Assembly: GCA_938092005.1 (NCBI GenBank)
Contig: CALKOU010000002.1
Coordinates: forward strand, 1 to 64,000
Direction of reading: 5' to 3'
DNA: 64,000 nt
Origin: an uncultured Flavobacteriaceae bacterium
GTDB taxonomy: Bacteria > Bacteroidota > Bacteroidia > Flavobacteriales > Flavobacteriaceae
Below, piece by piece: positions 9,572 to 18,953 of the stretch (positions are counted from its first letter, which is position 1; the number at the start of each line of letters is the position of its first letter). The notes under the pieces are model-generated. The model did not search any database, was not told the DNA's origin, and saw nothing but the letters and a program-made list of their open reading frames with translations. A program made the translations under genes and the position numbers.

Positions 9572-9983
9572 AAGTACTATTATTTACAATTACAGAAAAT
9601 GTGATTTCAGCGGTAGCTGCCAATGTTAGGGAAACAGAGCAGTATTTGGTAAACGACAACTCGGCCGCGCGGTATACTTTTTCGGGTTTTATATCGCCTG
9701 TAACCGTAACAGTTGCGTGAATCTTAGTAAATAACGATGGTGCAACTTTATCAGGACGCTCACCGTTTACTTCAATGTTAAGTGTATCAAAGCTTGCTTT
9801 TTTCTTCTTTAAGATCGATATAATATCAATGCTAGAGCAACCCGCAACACCCATAAGTAACAGCTCCATTGGACTAGCACCCTGGGGTTTTTCAACCGAT
9901 TTGTTATCAATAGCAATTTGATACCCCCTATCATTTTCGATAGTGGCATGATATCCTGATTGATGTGTTAGTTTTACATTCAT
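9552..9983 (-). CDS. OsmC family protein
   Basis: 143 aa with the OsmC/Ohr fold signature: SPMELLLMGVAGCSSIDI (Cys at about 52) and a later KYCSVSLTLA containing the second cysteine (about 114). Members are thiol peroxidases acting on organic hydroperoxides, or uncharacterised relatives. It is embedded between metX and metZ with 4-nt and 20-nt overlaps, so it is a genuine operon member. A role in protecting thiol intermediates or sulfide handling is a guess. Confidence 0.88.
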   Translation of the reverse strand: MNVKLTHQSGYHATIENDRGYQIAIDNKSVEKPQGASPMELLLMGVAGCSSIDIISILKKKKASFDTLNIEVNGERPDKVAPSLFTKIHATVTVTGDIKPEKVYRAAELSFTKYCSVSLTLAATAEITFSVIVNNSTYEPKKI

Positions 9984-10957
9984 ATGGGTTCGTGAATTGG
10001 CGTAAATACTTCTTTTAACAATTGGTTCAATTGGTCGTTTTCTATTAAAAAGGCATCATGTCCGTGAATGGAGTTAATGGTTTTAAAGAACACATTGGGT
10101 TTAACATTCAACAAACGACGATAGGTTTCTCTGTTGTCATCGTGTGTAAAAAACAAATCTGTATCAATAGACACCAAGAATATATTCCCCGAAATTTTTT
10201 GCACGAGTGCTTCAAAGGATTCCCGTTGAGAACAAATATCAACAGACCCCAACAAGTGATTCATGGACAGATAAGCACGTGGATCAAAACGATCCGCTAA
10301 TTTATCGCCATGATAGAGCAACCAGGTTTCTACATTGTACCGATTAAGTTTGGGGTGAATGGTACGTCCAAACCTTGATTTAAACGACTGTGGCGTTCTA
10401 TAGCAAAGCATGGCGTGAATGCGTGCATCTTCAAGTGGGTTTTCAGAGTTTTTAAGCAATCGATCTTGGAGCAGTACGTTTGCCAATATCCAATCTGAGG
10501 CTTCCCAATGACATGCAATTGGAATCACATTTTGAATAAATTGTGGGTATGAAACCGCCATTTCCCATGCCAATGCACCACCAATAGACCCGCCAATAGC
10601 TGCATAGAGTTCCGTAATGCCAAGTGCGTCTAACGCAACTTTAAAGGCTTCCGACACGTCTCGTAGTGTCCATTCTTTATAGTCCACTAAAAAATTATCA
10701 ACAAAGCCATTTCCAGGAAAATTAAAGGCAATAACGCTATACACCTCGGTATCTATCAGCTTGTTAGGGCCAATAATAGCACTCCACCATCCTTCTTCTC
10801 CCGAAACATTGGAATTACCTGTAAGGGAGTGGTTTACCAAAACCACAGGTGCCTTGTCAAGGGGTTGTCCAAATACTTGGTAGGTTAAGGTTAATGGAGT
10901 AACCTTACCACTACGCAATTGAAAAGAAGGAATGTTGTGTTTTTGAAGTGATGACAT
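9980..10957 (-). CDS. metX: Homoserine O-acetyltransferase-like alpha/beta hydrolase
   Basis: 325 aa. The nucleophile elbow is GGSIGGALAWE (Ser at about residue 124), the oxyanion region VLVNHSLTGNS is near 40, and the catalytic His is in NSIHGHDAFL (about 298). Members activate homoserine with acetyl-CoA. The operon context, with two sulfhydrylase-type enzymes and metK, supports this role. It is slightly shorter than typical MetX (about 350-380 aa), as is common in flavobacteria. Confidence 0.85.
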   Translation of the reverse strand: MSSLQKHNIPSFQLRSGKVTPLTLTYQVFGQPLDKAPVVLVNHSLTGNSNVSGEEGWWSAIIGPNKLIDTEVYSVIAFNFPGNGFVDNFLVDYKEWTLRDVSEAFKVALDALGITELYAAIGGSIGGALAWEMAVSYPQFIQNVIPIACHWEASDWILANVLLQDRLLKNSENPLEDARIHAMLCYRTPQSFKSRFGRTIHPKLNRYNVETWLLYHGDKLADRFDPRAYLSMNHLLGSVDICSQRESFEALVQKISGNIFLVSIDTDLFFTHDDNRETYRRLLNVKPNVFFKTINSIHGHDAFLIENDQLNQLLKEVFTPIHEPI

Positions 10958-10979
10958 TTTGCCTTTTTCCTTTTAAAAA

Positions 10980-12254
10980 TTACAGTGTGTCAAAAGCTGC
11001 TTGTAAATCTGCTTTCAAATCTTCTATATCTTCTAATCCGACAGACAAACGAATAAGATCATTTGTAACTCCTGTTTCTTCTTGTTGTTCAGGTGTTAAC
11101 TGTTGGTGTGTGGTACTTGCGTTGTGAATGATCAGTGACTTCGAGTCTCCGAAGTTTGCAAGTAATGAGAATAATTTGGTGTTATCTGCAATTTTCTTTG
11201 CTGCTTCAAATCCACCTTTAGCACCAAAAGTAACAACACCACTTTGTCCGTTAGGCAGGTATTGCTTTGCTAAAGCGTTGTATTTGCTTGACTCAAGTCC
11301 TGGGTAATTCACCCATTCCACTGCATCATTTTCACTTAACCACTCCGCTAACTCTAGTGCATTTTGACTGTGCTTTTGCATTCTTACCGAAAGGGTTTCT
11401 ATTCCCTGAATGATTTGGAATGCATTAAATGGACTAATGGCACCTCCTAAGTCGCGTAAGCCTTCAATTCGAACTCTTGCGATGTAAGCAGCGGGGCCTA
11501 GTGCCTCGTGATAATTTAAGCCGTGATACGACGGAGATGGCGAAGTAAACTCAGGGAATTTACCACTTGACCAATCAAAAGTTCCAGCGTCGATAATAAC
11601 ACCTCCCATGGAAGTACCGTTACCGTTTAGGTATTTGGTAAGTGAGTGAATGACGATGTTTGCGCCATGCTCAATAGGGTTTAATAATGCAGGTGTAGCT
11701 ACCGTGCTGTCCACCATAAAAGGAATTTTATGCTTTTGCGCAACTTTAGAAATCGCAGCCAAATCAAGCACATCTAGCTTAGGATTTCCCAGCGACTCAG
11801 CAAAAATGAGACGGGTATTTTCTTGAACAGCATCTTCAAAATTAGACACATCATTTGGGTCAACAAATGTAGTTGTGATACCAAAGCGTGGTAACATTGA
11901 TTTTAACATGTTGTAAGAACCGCCGTATAAGCTGTTGGAAGAAACGATGTGATCACCCGCTTTTAAAAAGGTAAGAATACCTGTTGATACGGCTGCAGTA
12001 CCAGAACATGTTGCAACCGCTGCTATACCGCCTTCAAGAGCAGCTAAACGCTGTTCCAAGACATCAGTGGTTGGGTTATTAAGACGTGTGTAGATATAGC
12101 CGGGCTCTGCAAGCGCAAATAAATTTGCTGCATGCTCAGCATTATTAAATACAAAAGATGTTGATTGGTACAAAGGTACTGCGCGTGTTCCTTGTGTTTG
12201 TGTTACGTCGTGTCCTACGTGCAATGCATCTGTAGAAAATTTTGAATTACTCAT
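10980..12254 (-). CDS. metY: O-acetylhomoserine sulfhydrylase (MetY-like)
   Basis: 424-aa PLP enzyme of the Cys/Met family with the extra length typical of O-acetylhomoserine aminocarboxypropyltransferase. The PLP lysine lies in VIHSLTKYLNGNG (about 207), the tyrosine motif is YTRLNNPT, and the opening is DALHVGHD. It should form homocysteine directly from O-acetylhomoserine and sulfide, using the product of metX. It follows metK by 2 bp. Confidence 0.9.
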   Translation of the reverse strand: MSNSKFSTDALHVGHDVTQTQGTRAVPLYQSTSFVFNNAEHAANLFALAEPGYIYTRLNNPTTDVLEQRLAALEGGIAAVATCSGTAAVSTGILTFLKAGDHIVSSNSLYGGSYNMLKSMLPRFGITTTFVDPNDVSNFEDAVQENTRLIFAESLGNPKLDVLDLAAISKVAQKHKIPFMVDSTVATPALLNPIEHGANIVIHSLTKYLNGNGTSMGGVIIDAGTFDWSSGKFPEFTSPSPSYHGLNYHEALGPAAYIARVRIEGLRDLGGAISPFNAFQIIQGIETLSVRMQKHSQNALELAEWLSENDAVEWVNYPGLESSKYNALAKQYLPNGQSGVVTFGAKGGFEAAKKIADNTKLFSLLANFGDSKSLIIHNASTTHQQLTPEQQEETGVTNDLIRLSVGLEDIEDLKADLQAAFDTL

Positions 12255-12256
12255 AT

Positions 12257-13510
12257 TTATTTAATTAAAAGGGTTTTGAAGGGTTCTGTTAAATCTAATT
12301 TCTCCCATGTAAACAGCTCAACTTCGCAGTCAATGCGTCCGTTGTAAGGAGATTCAAATGTTTTTGTTACAATTTTTGGGCTTCGTCCCATATGGCCATA
12401 AGCTGCTGTTTCTTCATAAATAGGATTACGAAGTTTTAGGCGTTGCTCAATACCATAGGGCGTTAAATCGATGTGTTGTGCCACTTTTTCAGCAATTTCA
12501 GCATCTGTAAACGTCGTATTTGAGGTTCCGTAAGTATTGATAAAAATAGAGGTTGGTGCAGCTACGCCAATAGCGTAACTGAGCTGTACGAGCACTTCGT
12601 TGCAAACTCCAGCAGCAACCAGGTTTTTTGCGATGTGTCGCGCTGCGTATGCGGCACTACGATCTACTTTCGATGGATCTTTACCACTAAAAGCACCTCC
12701 GCCGTGAGCTCCTTTTCCACCATAGGTGTCCACGATAATTTTACGCCCAGTAAGCCCCGTATCGCCGTGCGGCCCGCCAATGACAAATTTTCCTGTTGGG
12801 TTAATGTGATAGGCGATGTCGTTCCCAAACAATGCTTGAATATGCTTAGGGTAATCCGCAATAACTTTTGGGATAACCAATCCAATTAAATCTTTTCTGA
12901 TTTTGGCAAGCATCACATCGTCTATATCAAAGGCGTCATGTTGGGTTGAGATAACGATGGTGTCCACACGCAATGGCTTGTTGTCATCTGTATATTCTAG
13001 CGTAACTTGTGATTTTGCATCTGGTCTTAAATACGGAATAGCTGTTCTTTCTCTTCGAAAATCAGACAACACACGCATAATCTTGTGAGAAATATCAAGT
13101 GCTAAAGGCATGTAGTTTTCAGTTTCGTCGGTGGCGTAACCAAACATAATACCTTGGTCACCAGCACCTTGTTCAGCGCTTTCTTCTCGATCCACTCCCT
13201 GATTGATATCAGGAGATTGCTCATGAATGAGCGAAATCACGCCACAAGAATCGCCTGAAAACTGGTAGGCGTCTTTATTGTAGCCAATTCGGTTAATGGT
13301 GCGCCGCGTAATGGACTGAATATCGAGGTACGTTTTGCTCTTTACCTCACCAGCAACAACAGCTTGACCGGTAGTAACCAAGGTTTCGCAAGCTACTTTA
13401 CTTTTGGGATCGAACGCTATAAAATGATCTAGTAGTGCATCACTAATCTGGTCGGAAACCTTGTCTGGATGGCCTTCACCTACTGATTCTGATGTAAAAA
13501 AATATGACAT
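12257..13510 (-). CDS. metK: S-adenosylmethionine synthetase
   Basis: 417 aa. Motifs: [18 protein letters not shown] at the N-terminus (ATP-binding His), [12 protein letters not shown] (about 114), and the P-loop-like [20 protein letters not shown] (about 271). It forms SAM from methionine and ATP. It is the first gene of the operon, and its ATG is 3 bp from the base of a leader hairpin downstream of the SAM-II aptamer, so its own product should feed back on it. Confidence 0.97.
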   Translation of the reverse strand: MSYFFTSESVGEGHPDKVSDQISDALLDHFIAFDPKSKVACETLVTTGQAVVAGEVKSKTYLDIQSITRRTINRIGYNKDAYQFSGDSCGVISLIHEQSPDINQGVDREESAEQGAGDQGIMFGYATDETENYMPLALDISHKIMRVLSDFRRERTAIPYLRPDAKSQVTLEYTDDNKPLRVDTIVISTQHDAFDIDDVMLAKIRKDLIGLVIPKVIADYPKHIQALFGNDIAYHINPTGKFVIGGPHGDTGLTGRKIIVDTYGGKGAHGGGAFSGKDPSKVDRSAAYAARHIAKNLVAAGVCNEVLVQLSYAIGVAAPTSIFINTYGTSNTTFTDAEIAEKVAQHIDLTPYGIEQRLKLRNPIYEETAAYGHMGRSPKIVTKTFESPYNGRIDCEVELFTWEKLDLTEPFKTLLIK

Positions 13511-13513
13511 AAT

Positions 13514-13560
13514 CTTGCTTTTGGGGAGTATATTGACTGATTGCAGTAATCAAAAGCAAG
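13514..13560 (-). promoter_or_regulatory. Riboswitch expression platform hairpin
   Basis: In the transcript (minus strand) a 10-bp perfect inverted repeat, CTTGCTTTTG with CAAAAGCAAG, encloses a 27-nt loop and ends 3 nt before the metK ATG. The loop contains TGCAATCAGTCAA (13533-13545), an exact 13-nt complement of the aptamer core at 13587-13599. SAM-bound aptamer and aptamer-loop pairing should be mutually exclusive. No T-run follows, so control of translation initiation is more likely than termination. Confidence 0.7.
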
Positions 13561-13610
13561 CTGTTTTAGCAGTTTTTTTGAGAGGTTGCAATCAGTCAAA
13601 TCCTTCCTCT
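13561..13610 (-). promoter_or_regulatory. SAM-II riboswitch aptamer
   Basis: Read on the minus strand, the stem AGAGG/CCTCT encloses GATTTGACTGATTGCAA, followed by an A-rich loop and CTGCTAAAACAG. This is the SAM-II (metA-type) pseudoknot layout: conserved TGATTTGA-like and ATTGCAA segments, then GCTAAA. SAM-II is known from alphaproteobacteria and Bacteroidota. It lies in the leader of metK and should turn the whole methionine operon down when SAM is plentiful. Confidence 0.85.
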
Positions 13611-13617
13611 GTGGGCA

Positions 13618-13647
13618 CAAATATACGACAAGATGAAACTTTACAAA
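13618..13647 (-). promoter_or_regulatory. Promoter of the methionine operon
   Basis: Minus strand: TTTG (13644-13647), 18-bp spacer, TATATTTG (13618-13625). Both boxes fit the Bacteroidota sigma-ABfr consensus. Transcription should start around 13611, at the 5' edge of the SAM-II aptamer. Confidence 0.75.
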
Positions 13648-13653
13648 GAAATT

Positions 13654-14616
13654 TTATCTAAAACTTACAGAAACCCCAACATTTAGGGTATTGAATTCCT
13701 GAAGCGTGTAATTAGCAAATATCTTTAAGAACAGTAAGTTTGCTCGAAGTCCAACCAATCCGTGAGCTCCCGAATAAGATTTTTCTGAACTTAACGGATC
13801 TTTAGGTGTTCCTGGATAAATAGGAGAATAATCACCTAACATGTTAAAAGCTACATCGCCGTTACTGTAGCCAAACCCTGCCATCACGCTTATGATAGGA
13901 AAATCTAGAGAGGCTAATGCTTGCACTAAAAAAGTATCTACGCCCAAGGTTAGTTTTTCGGTTTTATTAAGATCATTGAAAAAATACTCCCCATTAAGTT
14001 TTGAATATGACGCAAGAGCAGAAACGTTTAACGGAAGCTTGTCCAGTAGTCCCAAATATTGCATGAGGTTGTGCTTAATGCCTATCCCAAACAAATCAAC
14101 TTCAAAGCCTTTGAATTTTGATTTTGGGATGTAGTGAAGGATTACGTCGGTATCAAAAAATAAACCAACTCCAGCCTGCAAATAAGGGGTTGGTAATGAG
14201 TTGAGGATCAAATCATCTTCAAGACCACCAGGTAATTGGAATGTAGCTCCAGTAGTGGTTTCTGTAAATGTAGTGCCACCTGCTGGTCCAAAAGCAGTGC
14301 TTGCGGTAGTAGAAGTAGTCGTAAGCTTGCTCAATCCCAATTCATTAATATCAAATGATTTTGAACCATCAGGAACGCTTGGCGACACAACGCCAACAGT
14401 GATATCAAACCCCAATTTTTTGTGTGTTTTTGCCGATGATGACCAGCCACCATTAAGGCCATAGGTTAGCGATTGACCAACAGGGGCAATATAGGCGTCT
14501 GCCAAAAGTTGTGCATCTTCAGTTGTTGCGGCTAGTATTTTTTCTAAATCGTTAAATAATTGCGCTGATGCAAATGTGGTTGTAAAAAATGTCAGGATAA
14601 TAATTGCGTTTCGCAT
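13654..14616 (-). CDS. DUF6588 family outer-membrane-type protein
   Basis: 320 aa with a cleavable signal peptide (MRNAIIILTFFTTTFASAQ). The N-terminal motif DAQLLADAYIAPVGQSLTYGLNGGW is the hallmark of this Bacteroidota family. The remainder alternates hydrophobic and polar residues and ends in aromatic YTLQEFNTLNVGVSVSFR, as expected for a beta-barrel with a C-terminal aromatic residue. Function unknown. The tail-to-head gap to the metK promoter is only 7 bp. Confidence 0.75.
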   Translation of the reverse strand: MRNAIIILTFFTTTFASAQLFNDLEKILAATTEDAQLLADAYIAPVGQSLTYGLNGGWSSSAKTHKKLGFDITVGVVSPSVPDGSKSFDINELGLSKLTTTSTTASTAFGPAGGTTFTETTTGATFQLPGGLEDDLILNSLPTPYLQAGVGLFFDTDVILHYIPKSKFKGFEVDLFGIGIKHNLMQYLGLLDKLPLNVSALASYSKLNGEYFFNDLNKTEKLTLGVDTFLVQALASLDFPIISVMAGFGYSNGDVAFNMLGDYSPIYPGTPKDPLSSEKSYSGAHGLVGLRANLLFLKIFANYTLQEFNTLNVGVSVSFR

Positions 14617-14646
14617 GATATTGGGTTTTAATATTGCAAATATAAC

Positions 14647-17319
14647 TTAAATGAGGTATTTAAGGGTTAGAAAAATAAATCGGGGTTGGATAATGTAAGA
14701 AGTTGTTGTTTGCGTAATGCCTGAAAAATTATCGCTGTTGATACTTCCATTATTAAGCAGATTCGTTGCTTGAAGACCAAATTCCCATTTGCTGTCTTTT
14801 TTGTTATATAGCAATGACATGGACAAATCATCATAATTATTTAATGATGTACTGCCCAGTCTGTAATCAAAGAAACTATAGTCTGCCAAAAAAATAAACC
14901 CGTCTAAAAAAGCAGCATCCACCCCAACAAAAGGGCGCTCGGTTATGTAGTACCTAACCTGATCTTCATCTTTTGAGCGGTTGTTGTTATAACTATATCC
15001 AATCTCAATGTTAGGGGCTGCCTTAAAGTTTGTTGCCAATGAAGCACTTCCAAATTGTGTAAAATAATCAAACTGGCGTAAGTCTCCATTAACAATATTA
15101 TACGTTTTTCTTTTTGTAGCACGAAGCGTGAGGCTTGTTTTCAGGTTATTGAATCGCTTTTGTAGTCGTGCATTTACGTTGATGCGTTCTTCTGCTTTTG
15201 GCGAATTAAATGGTGATGATTCTCTATTAATCCCATTAATTGTATTAACTGTTTTAAAAGTGTCAAACTGTTTTTGATAATTCATACGAATAAAAATATT
15301 CGTGAAATTGAACATGTTAAAGTTAAAATAATTGAGGGAATAGTTGTGAAAATAAGCAGGACGAAGCGAGCTATTACCAACAAATAGTCTATTGTAGTTA
15401 CTAAAGGTGTATGCGTCTCCTAATCTGCTAACATCTGAGTATTGTAACTGGGCACGGTACGTAAATCGAATATTTTCTGAGTCCCGAAGCTGATAGCGCA
15501 CCCAAACATCAGGCAACAGTCTTGTTTCATTGCTGTTTGTAGGATTTAATTGAAGCGTTTTAATATCATATTGGTGCAGTGTTACTCCAGGATTAATGGT
15601 GAATTTGCCTGTTTTTATTCTGTACCGGAGAGCTCCATATACGTCTGAGAAATCATAGCGCACATCGTTGATCAAATTCGGTTGATCAAAAAGGGTTAAT
15701 GTGCCATTGATCGTATTACCTATAGTTGAGTCATAGTCTTGACGTACTTGGGTGGTACCAAGCGTTAGGTTTAGACTTGAAGTATCCGACAACATATAAT
15801 AATACTCCAATCGTCCATCGAGCTTATTGGTTTTGGTAAAACGATTTTGTTGCACTAAATATCCATCGGGCTGCTCTACCAATGGGAGCACATCAGGAAA
15901 AAGAATACGCTCTTTCTGTAATTCAAAAAATGGATTTTCTTCTTGTAATGTGTGTTGTAATTCTAAGGCAAAAATGTGTTGCTCATTACGTGTGAAATAA
16001 GCATTCAGATTTTGACTCAACTGCAAAGGTGTTTGGGTTCTTAGCGAGGCTATATTTTCTTGTCTTGCAGCTGTTGATAGGATGTCGCTGTTTTCTATTT
16101 CATCTGCTTTGCGATAAAAAATATCATATTCAAACTGAAAGCTTGGATTGGCATTGTAAAGCGTACTGAACTTGTACAGTTGTGAGGTATTCACTTGAGC
16201 AAAATTGTTATCTGTTGTTTCTGTCACTCCAGTTGTTGTAAACGTTCGCTCTCGAATGGAATTGATTTTGGTGTTGTTTTGAGAAAAAATAGCAAATCCA
16301 GAAAAGTTCAACCCCGCATTGGGCGCGTATGAAAAGTTGGTGGCTGCAAAGTCATTATCAATAGCCGCGGCATTATTGTTTTGAAGATTGGAAAGTCCTA
16401 CATCGTCGGTTTGAATGTTAATAGAAGAGCCGCTTTGGTTACTTTGGTTTCGAAATCCTCCTGTAAATCTAAAATAATCACGGCGGGTAAAAGGATTTTG
16501 ACCTAAGTTATTACTGTTGCCAAGAAAATTAATACTTGTTTTTGGACTATAGTAAAACACTTTAGGATTTAATAAAAATCGGTCTTTTTCGCCGCCTCCG
16601 CCGCCAAGCTCACCAAACCAAAATTTATCTTTCCCCTCTTTTAATTTGATGTTAATCGCCATGTTGTCGTCGTTGTTGGTAACGCCGCTCAACTGAGATA
16701 CTTCGTTGAAGTTTTTTAATACCTGGACTTTATCAATCGCATTAGCAGGAATATTCTCCGTGGCGATCTTGGAATCACCATCAAAAAAATCTTTGCCTTC
16801 TACCATGACTTTTGTTACCTGTCGCCCTTCAACTTCAATTTGTCCGTCGTCATTGATTTCAACGCCTGGTAAATTCTCTAAAACATCTTTTAATTTACGC
16901 TCAGAACCTGTATTAAATGAATCGACATTGTATACAATCGTATCCCCTTGAATGGAGACGGGCATTTCATAGGTAACCTCAACGCCGTCCAACTGCTCGG
17001 CTTGTTCGTACATTACAACAACCTCGTTTAAGTCTATTGAAGATTTGCGCTCGAGCTCAACTGGCTTATATCCCAAATAGGATACTTTGATTTTGTAAGA
17101 CACCCCTTTCTTAATGCCAATAGAAAATTTGCCTTCCAAATCAGAAATGGCAAAATTATCCATGCGATTTGTTTCTTGATTTGTCGCAACAATATTTGCT
17201 GTAGAAATAACTACTCCTAAACTATCTAAAACTACTCCTTCAAATCTGATGTTTTGAGCGCTACTTGCTGCAGATAACATTACGGCAAGCAATACCGCTA
17301 CTTTTCTAATTTTTATCAT
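14647..17319 (-). CDS. TonB-dependent-receptor-like outer membrane barrel protein
   Basis: 890 aa. Order: signal peptide (1-21); carboxypeptidase-regulatory-like beta-sandwich (about 25-95, VVLDSLGVVISTANIVATN); plug-like region (about 110-225, with LKDVLENLPGVEI and VTKVMVEGKDFFDG); and a long barrel. No SusD partner is nearby. Instead it starts 1 bp after a GLPGLI gene, a frequent flavobacterial pairing. The substrate is unknown; uptake or secretion across the outer membrane is inferred. Confidence 0.85.
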   Translation of the reverse strand: MIKIRKVAVLLAVMLSAASSAQNIRFEGVVLDSLGVVISTANIVATNQETNRMDNFAISDLEGKFSIGIKKGVSYKIKVSYLGYKPVELERKSSIDLNEVVVMYEQAEQLDGVEVTYEMPVSIQGDTIVYNVDSFNTGSERKLKDVLENLPGVEINDDGQIEVEGRQVTKVMVEGKDFFDGDSKIATENIPANAIDKVQVLKNFNEVSQLSGVTNNDDNMAINIKLKEGKDKFWFGELGGGGGEKDRFLLNPKVFYYSPKTSINFLGNSNNLGQNPFTRRDYFRFTGGFRNQSNQSGSSINIQTDDVGLSNLQNNNAAAIDNDFAATNFSYAPNAGLNFSGFAIFSQNNTKINSIRERTFTTTGVTETTDNNFAQVNTSQLYKFSTLYNANPSFQFEYDIFYRKADEIENSDILSTAARQENIASLRTQTPLQLSQNLNAYFTRNEQHIFALELQHTLQEENPFFELQKERILFPDVLPLVEQPDGYLVQQNRFTKTNKLDGRLEYYYMLSDTSSLNLTLGTTQVRQDYDSTIGNTINGTLTLFDQPNLINDVRYDFSDVYGALRYRIKTGKFTINPGVTLHQYDIKTLQLNPTNSNETRLLPDVWVRYQLRDSENIRFTYRAQLQYSDVSRLGDAYTFSNYNRLFVGNSSLRPAYFHNYSLNYFNFNMFNFTNIFIRMNYQKQFDTFKTVNTINGINRESSPFNSPKAEERINVNARLQKRFNNLKTSLTLRATKRKTYNIVNGDLRQFDYFTQFGSASLATNFKAAPNIEIGYSYNNNRSKDEDQVRYYITERPFVGVDAAFLDGFIFLADYSFFDYRLGSTSLNNYDDLSMSLLYNKKDSKWEFGLQATNLLNNGSINSDNFSGITQTTTSYIIQPRFIFLTLKYLI

Positions 17320-17320
17320 C

Positions 17321-18151
17321 CTAACCCCTTATCATGATACGATTCCCATTACCGCGCCTGTTTCCATTGTTTCGAAAGCGCTCACGCATCTCTTTGGACT
17401 TTTCATCCCTTATTTTAGAAAATTCCTCTTGTGTGACTTTAACGCCCTTTTTTGGTGGTTCAAGCTTAAACTTTTCAGCTGTATTCAGCTGAACTTCTGT
17501 ACAAACAAGCACACGATTGCCATCTTGTACCATTAAAACCAGTCCGGGTAGACCAAAATAGCCCGCTGGTCCAGCAGAAATAGGAACATCGGGGGTGAAC
17601 CATACTGAAACGGTAACATCAACTTTTTCGGGTTTTCCTTCTTTTTCATCACCGGCGTTTCGCCTTCCAAAAGACATACGAAAATTATCAGGGGCTTGCT
17701 TGGTGGTATATGTTGCCTCATAGGCCGTATACTTCCCTATTTGTTTTGATGCGCCTGTAAATTTCCATTTTCTATTTTGTTCATCTTTTGACACTAAAAA
17801 CAACTTGCCAAAGAGTTCCTGCTGACTTGTTTGTTTGCGAGCAGCTAAGTCGGTGTGTATTATGCTTCCTGAACCACCTCCAAAACGCATGGACATACGA
17901 CCTCTTTCCCCTTGTGGGCTTTCAAGCTTTTCTTCTTTTTTATACAGTGATTGTCCTTGATCAAAAAACAAATGAAATTTTTGGGGTTCAGACATGCGTT
18001 TTTTGATGCGATCTACAACATTCTTTGGAATATTAGGATTAGCACTAAAATCAATATCCATGCTAACTTTCATTGTATACGTTGCTTTGGAAAGCTGTGC
18101 GTTTGAAATACTTGTTACTAAAATTGATAGTGCTAAAAGAAGTATGCGCAT
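17321..18151 (-). CDS. GLPGLI family protein
   Basis: 276 aa with a signal peptide (MRILLLALSILVTSISNAQ). The family motif is seen as GYFGLPGLVLMVQDG at about residue 200. The C-terminus is basic and Asn/Gly/Arg-rich (RFRNNGNRRGNGNR). Family function is unknown; members are periplasmic and usually precede a TonB-type barrel, as here. The two genes probably form one transcript. Confidence 0.9.
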   Translation of the reverse strand: MRILLLALSILVTSISNAQLSKATYTMKVSMDIDFSANPNIPKNVVDRIKKRMSEPQKFHLFFDQGQSLYKKEEKLESPQGERGRMSMRFGGGSGSIIHTDLAARKQTSQQELFGKLFLVSKDEQNRKWKFTGASKQIGKYTAYEATYTTKQAPDNFRMSFGRRNAGDEKEGKPEKVDVTVSVWFTPDVPISAGPAGYFGLPGLVLMVQDGNRVLVCTEVQLNTAEKFKLEPPKKGVKVTQEEFSKIRDEKSKEMRERFRNNGNRRGNGNRIMIRG

Positions 18152-18294
18152 AAAAAGTTATTTTTACTTAGACCTCGGAACAGTTAAAAAGTTTGCTTTA
18201 TTATATTTTAATATTTCAAAAAAAATAGCTTAAACTAAAGCTAACTAAGACATATTTTTTTGGAAAGATACTTATATTAGGCTAAAATTTAGAC

Positions 18295-18915
18295 ATGCAT
18301 ATTGCCATAGCAGGAAATATAGGAGCAGGAAAGACAACACTTACCGAATTACTACACAAACACTACGGTTGGGAAGCACTTTATGAGGACGTGGTTAAGA
18401 ACCCCTATTTAGATGATTTTTATGCCGAAATGGAACGTTGGTCTTTTAACCTTCAAATTTATTTTCTAAACAGTCGTTTTAGACAACTTTTGGATATTCA
18501 CAAAAAAGGAAATGATGTGGTGCAAGACCGATCCATTTATGAAGACGCTTACATTTTTGCGCCAAACCTGAATGCTATGGGGCTGATGACGCATCGTGAT
18601 TTTAAGAATTACCAAGCTGTGTTTGAACTTATGGAGTCATTGGTCAAAGGACCAGATTTGATGATTTACTTGAGAAGTTCTATCTCAAACCTTGTCTCTC
18701 AAATTCATAAGCGTGGAAGAGAATATGAAAATTCGATTAGCATAGAATACTTAAGCAGACTCAACGAGCGCTATGAGGCTTGGGTACATAACTACGACAA
18801 AGGGAAACTCCTTATCATTGATGTTGATGAATTGAATTTTGTTGACAACAAAGAAGATTTTGGTTCTGTTGTCGAAAAAATCGATGCTGAATTAACAGGG
18901 TTATTTACGAGATAA
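18295..18915 (+). CDS. Deoxynucleoside kinase
   Basis: 206 aa. P-loop GNIGAGKTT at residues 7-15, the DRSIYED motif (about 78) carrying the base and substrate contacts, and a LID-like basic segment HKRGREYE (about 140). It phosphorylates deoxynucleosides for dNTP salvage; deoxyadenosine kinase is the usual annotation in Bacteroidota, but specificity cannot be read here. Single gene flanked by opposite-strand neighbours. Confidence 0.9.
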   Translation: MHIAIAGNIGAGKTTLTELLHKHYGWEALYEDVVKNPYLDDFYAEMERWSFNLQIYFLNSRFRQLLDIHKKGNDVVQDRSIYEDAYIFAPNLNAMGLMTHRDFKNYQAVFELMESLVKGPDLMIYLRSSISNLVSQIHKRGREYENSISIEYLSRLNERYEAWVHNYDKGKLLIIDVDELNFVDNKEDFGSVVEKIDAELTGLFTR

Positions 18916-18953
18916 TCGAGATTTAAATACTTCTAAGCTTACGCTGAGGTCGT

